NCBI GenBank assembly: GCA_905193145.1
Contig: CAJJNP010000066.1
Coordinates: 1 to 15,818 of the forward strand
Source: an uncultured Odoribacter sp.
GTDB taxonomy: Bacteria; Bacteroidota; Bacteroidia; Bacteroidales; Marinifilaceae
Length of the DNA stretch: 15,818 nt
Direction of reading: 5' to 3'
Of the stretch, positions 15,654-15,818 are shown piece by piece. How positions within the stretch are numbered: the stretch's first letter is position 1; the number at the start of each line of letters is the position of its first letter. The notes under the pieces were generated by a model. It was not told the DNA's origin. It did not search any database and saw nothing but the letters and a program-made list of their open reading frames with translations. A program made the translations under genes and the position numbers.

Positions 15654-15818
15654 ATGTTATCATTATTCATAAACTGGGATGTTACCCCCGAGATTTTTAA
15701 TCTGGGGGGTATTTCTATCCGTTATTACGGGTTGTTGTTTGCCTTAGCTTTTATTTTCGGATACAAGGTTGAGGAAAAGATGTTTAAGTCAGAGGGGTTA
15801 CCAATGCCTTGGCTGGAT
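15654..15818 (+). CDS. lgt: Prolipoprotein diacylglyceryl transferase, 5' part
   Basis: The first 55 codons of Lgt, the inner-membrane enzyme that transfers diacylglycerol from phosphatidylglycerol to the lipobox cysteine of prolipoproteins. The start MLSLFINWDVTPEIF, then FNLGGISIRYYGLLFAL and a hydrophobic first membrane segment with IRYYG, match the family's N-terminus. The gene runs off the right edge of the window. It begins two bases after the secA stop, which suggests translational coupling with the translocase motor that delivers its substrates. Confidence 0.9.
   Translation, partial: MLSLFINWDVTPEIFNLGGISIRYYGLLFALAFIFGYKVEEKMFKSEGLPMPWLD

Overview
The window looks like a chromosome segment of a gut-type member of the Bacteroidales. 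The evidence is the DUF4249 lipoproteins, a TonB-dependent receptor with an N-terminal carboxypeptidase-like domain, promoters of the TTTG/TAnnTTTG type, A-rich leaders without strong Shine-Dalgarno sequences, and a long SecA with a large insert in the ATPase domain. The SecA N-terminus suggests something near Odoribacter or Butyricimonas, but the genus is a guess.

Left part (1-8261), accessory envelope locus on the + strand. An AT-rich leader carries a palindrome-plus-promoter module. It is followed by two tandem paralogous lipoproteins of unknown function, a hairpin terminator, two DUF4249 lipoproteins that share a 350-bp identical block but differ in the middle, a small outer-membrane beta-barrel protein, the scar of a third DUF4249 gene, and a TonB-dependent receptor. 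DUF4249 lipoproteins usually accompany such receptors, so this is probably an outer-membrane uptake or surface-binding locus shaped by duplication, gene conversion and deletion. A short signal-peptide ORF follows; it contains the apparent promoter of the next gene, a TfoX N-terminal-domain protein. The same palindrome/promoter/leader module stands before the first unknown lipoprotein and before the second DUF4249 gene, which suggests common control.

Right part (8262-15818), mostly housekeeping. It begins with the minus-strand C-terminal half of a glutaredoxin-like gene, a relic. Then come gyrB, a LOG-family phosphoribohydrolase overlapping the gyrB stop codon, a structured non-coding stretch of about 190 bp ending in a strong intrinsic terminator (6S-like in outline), upp, a small secreted Cys-containing protein, secA, and the first 55 codons of lgt two bases after secA. 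SecA and Lgt act in the export and lipidation of lipoproteins like those on the left, although the two parts are not visibly co-regulated.

Points that most deserve a second look: secA appears to have lost its normal start codon (AGG where ATG is expected, with the conserved N-terminal codons still readable); the unannotated structured RNA between the LOG gene and upp; the shared operator/promoter module; the mosaic DUF4249 pair and the third, deleted copy; and the glutaredoxin relic.
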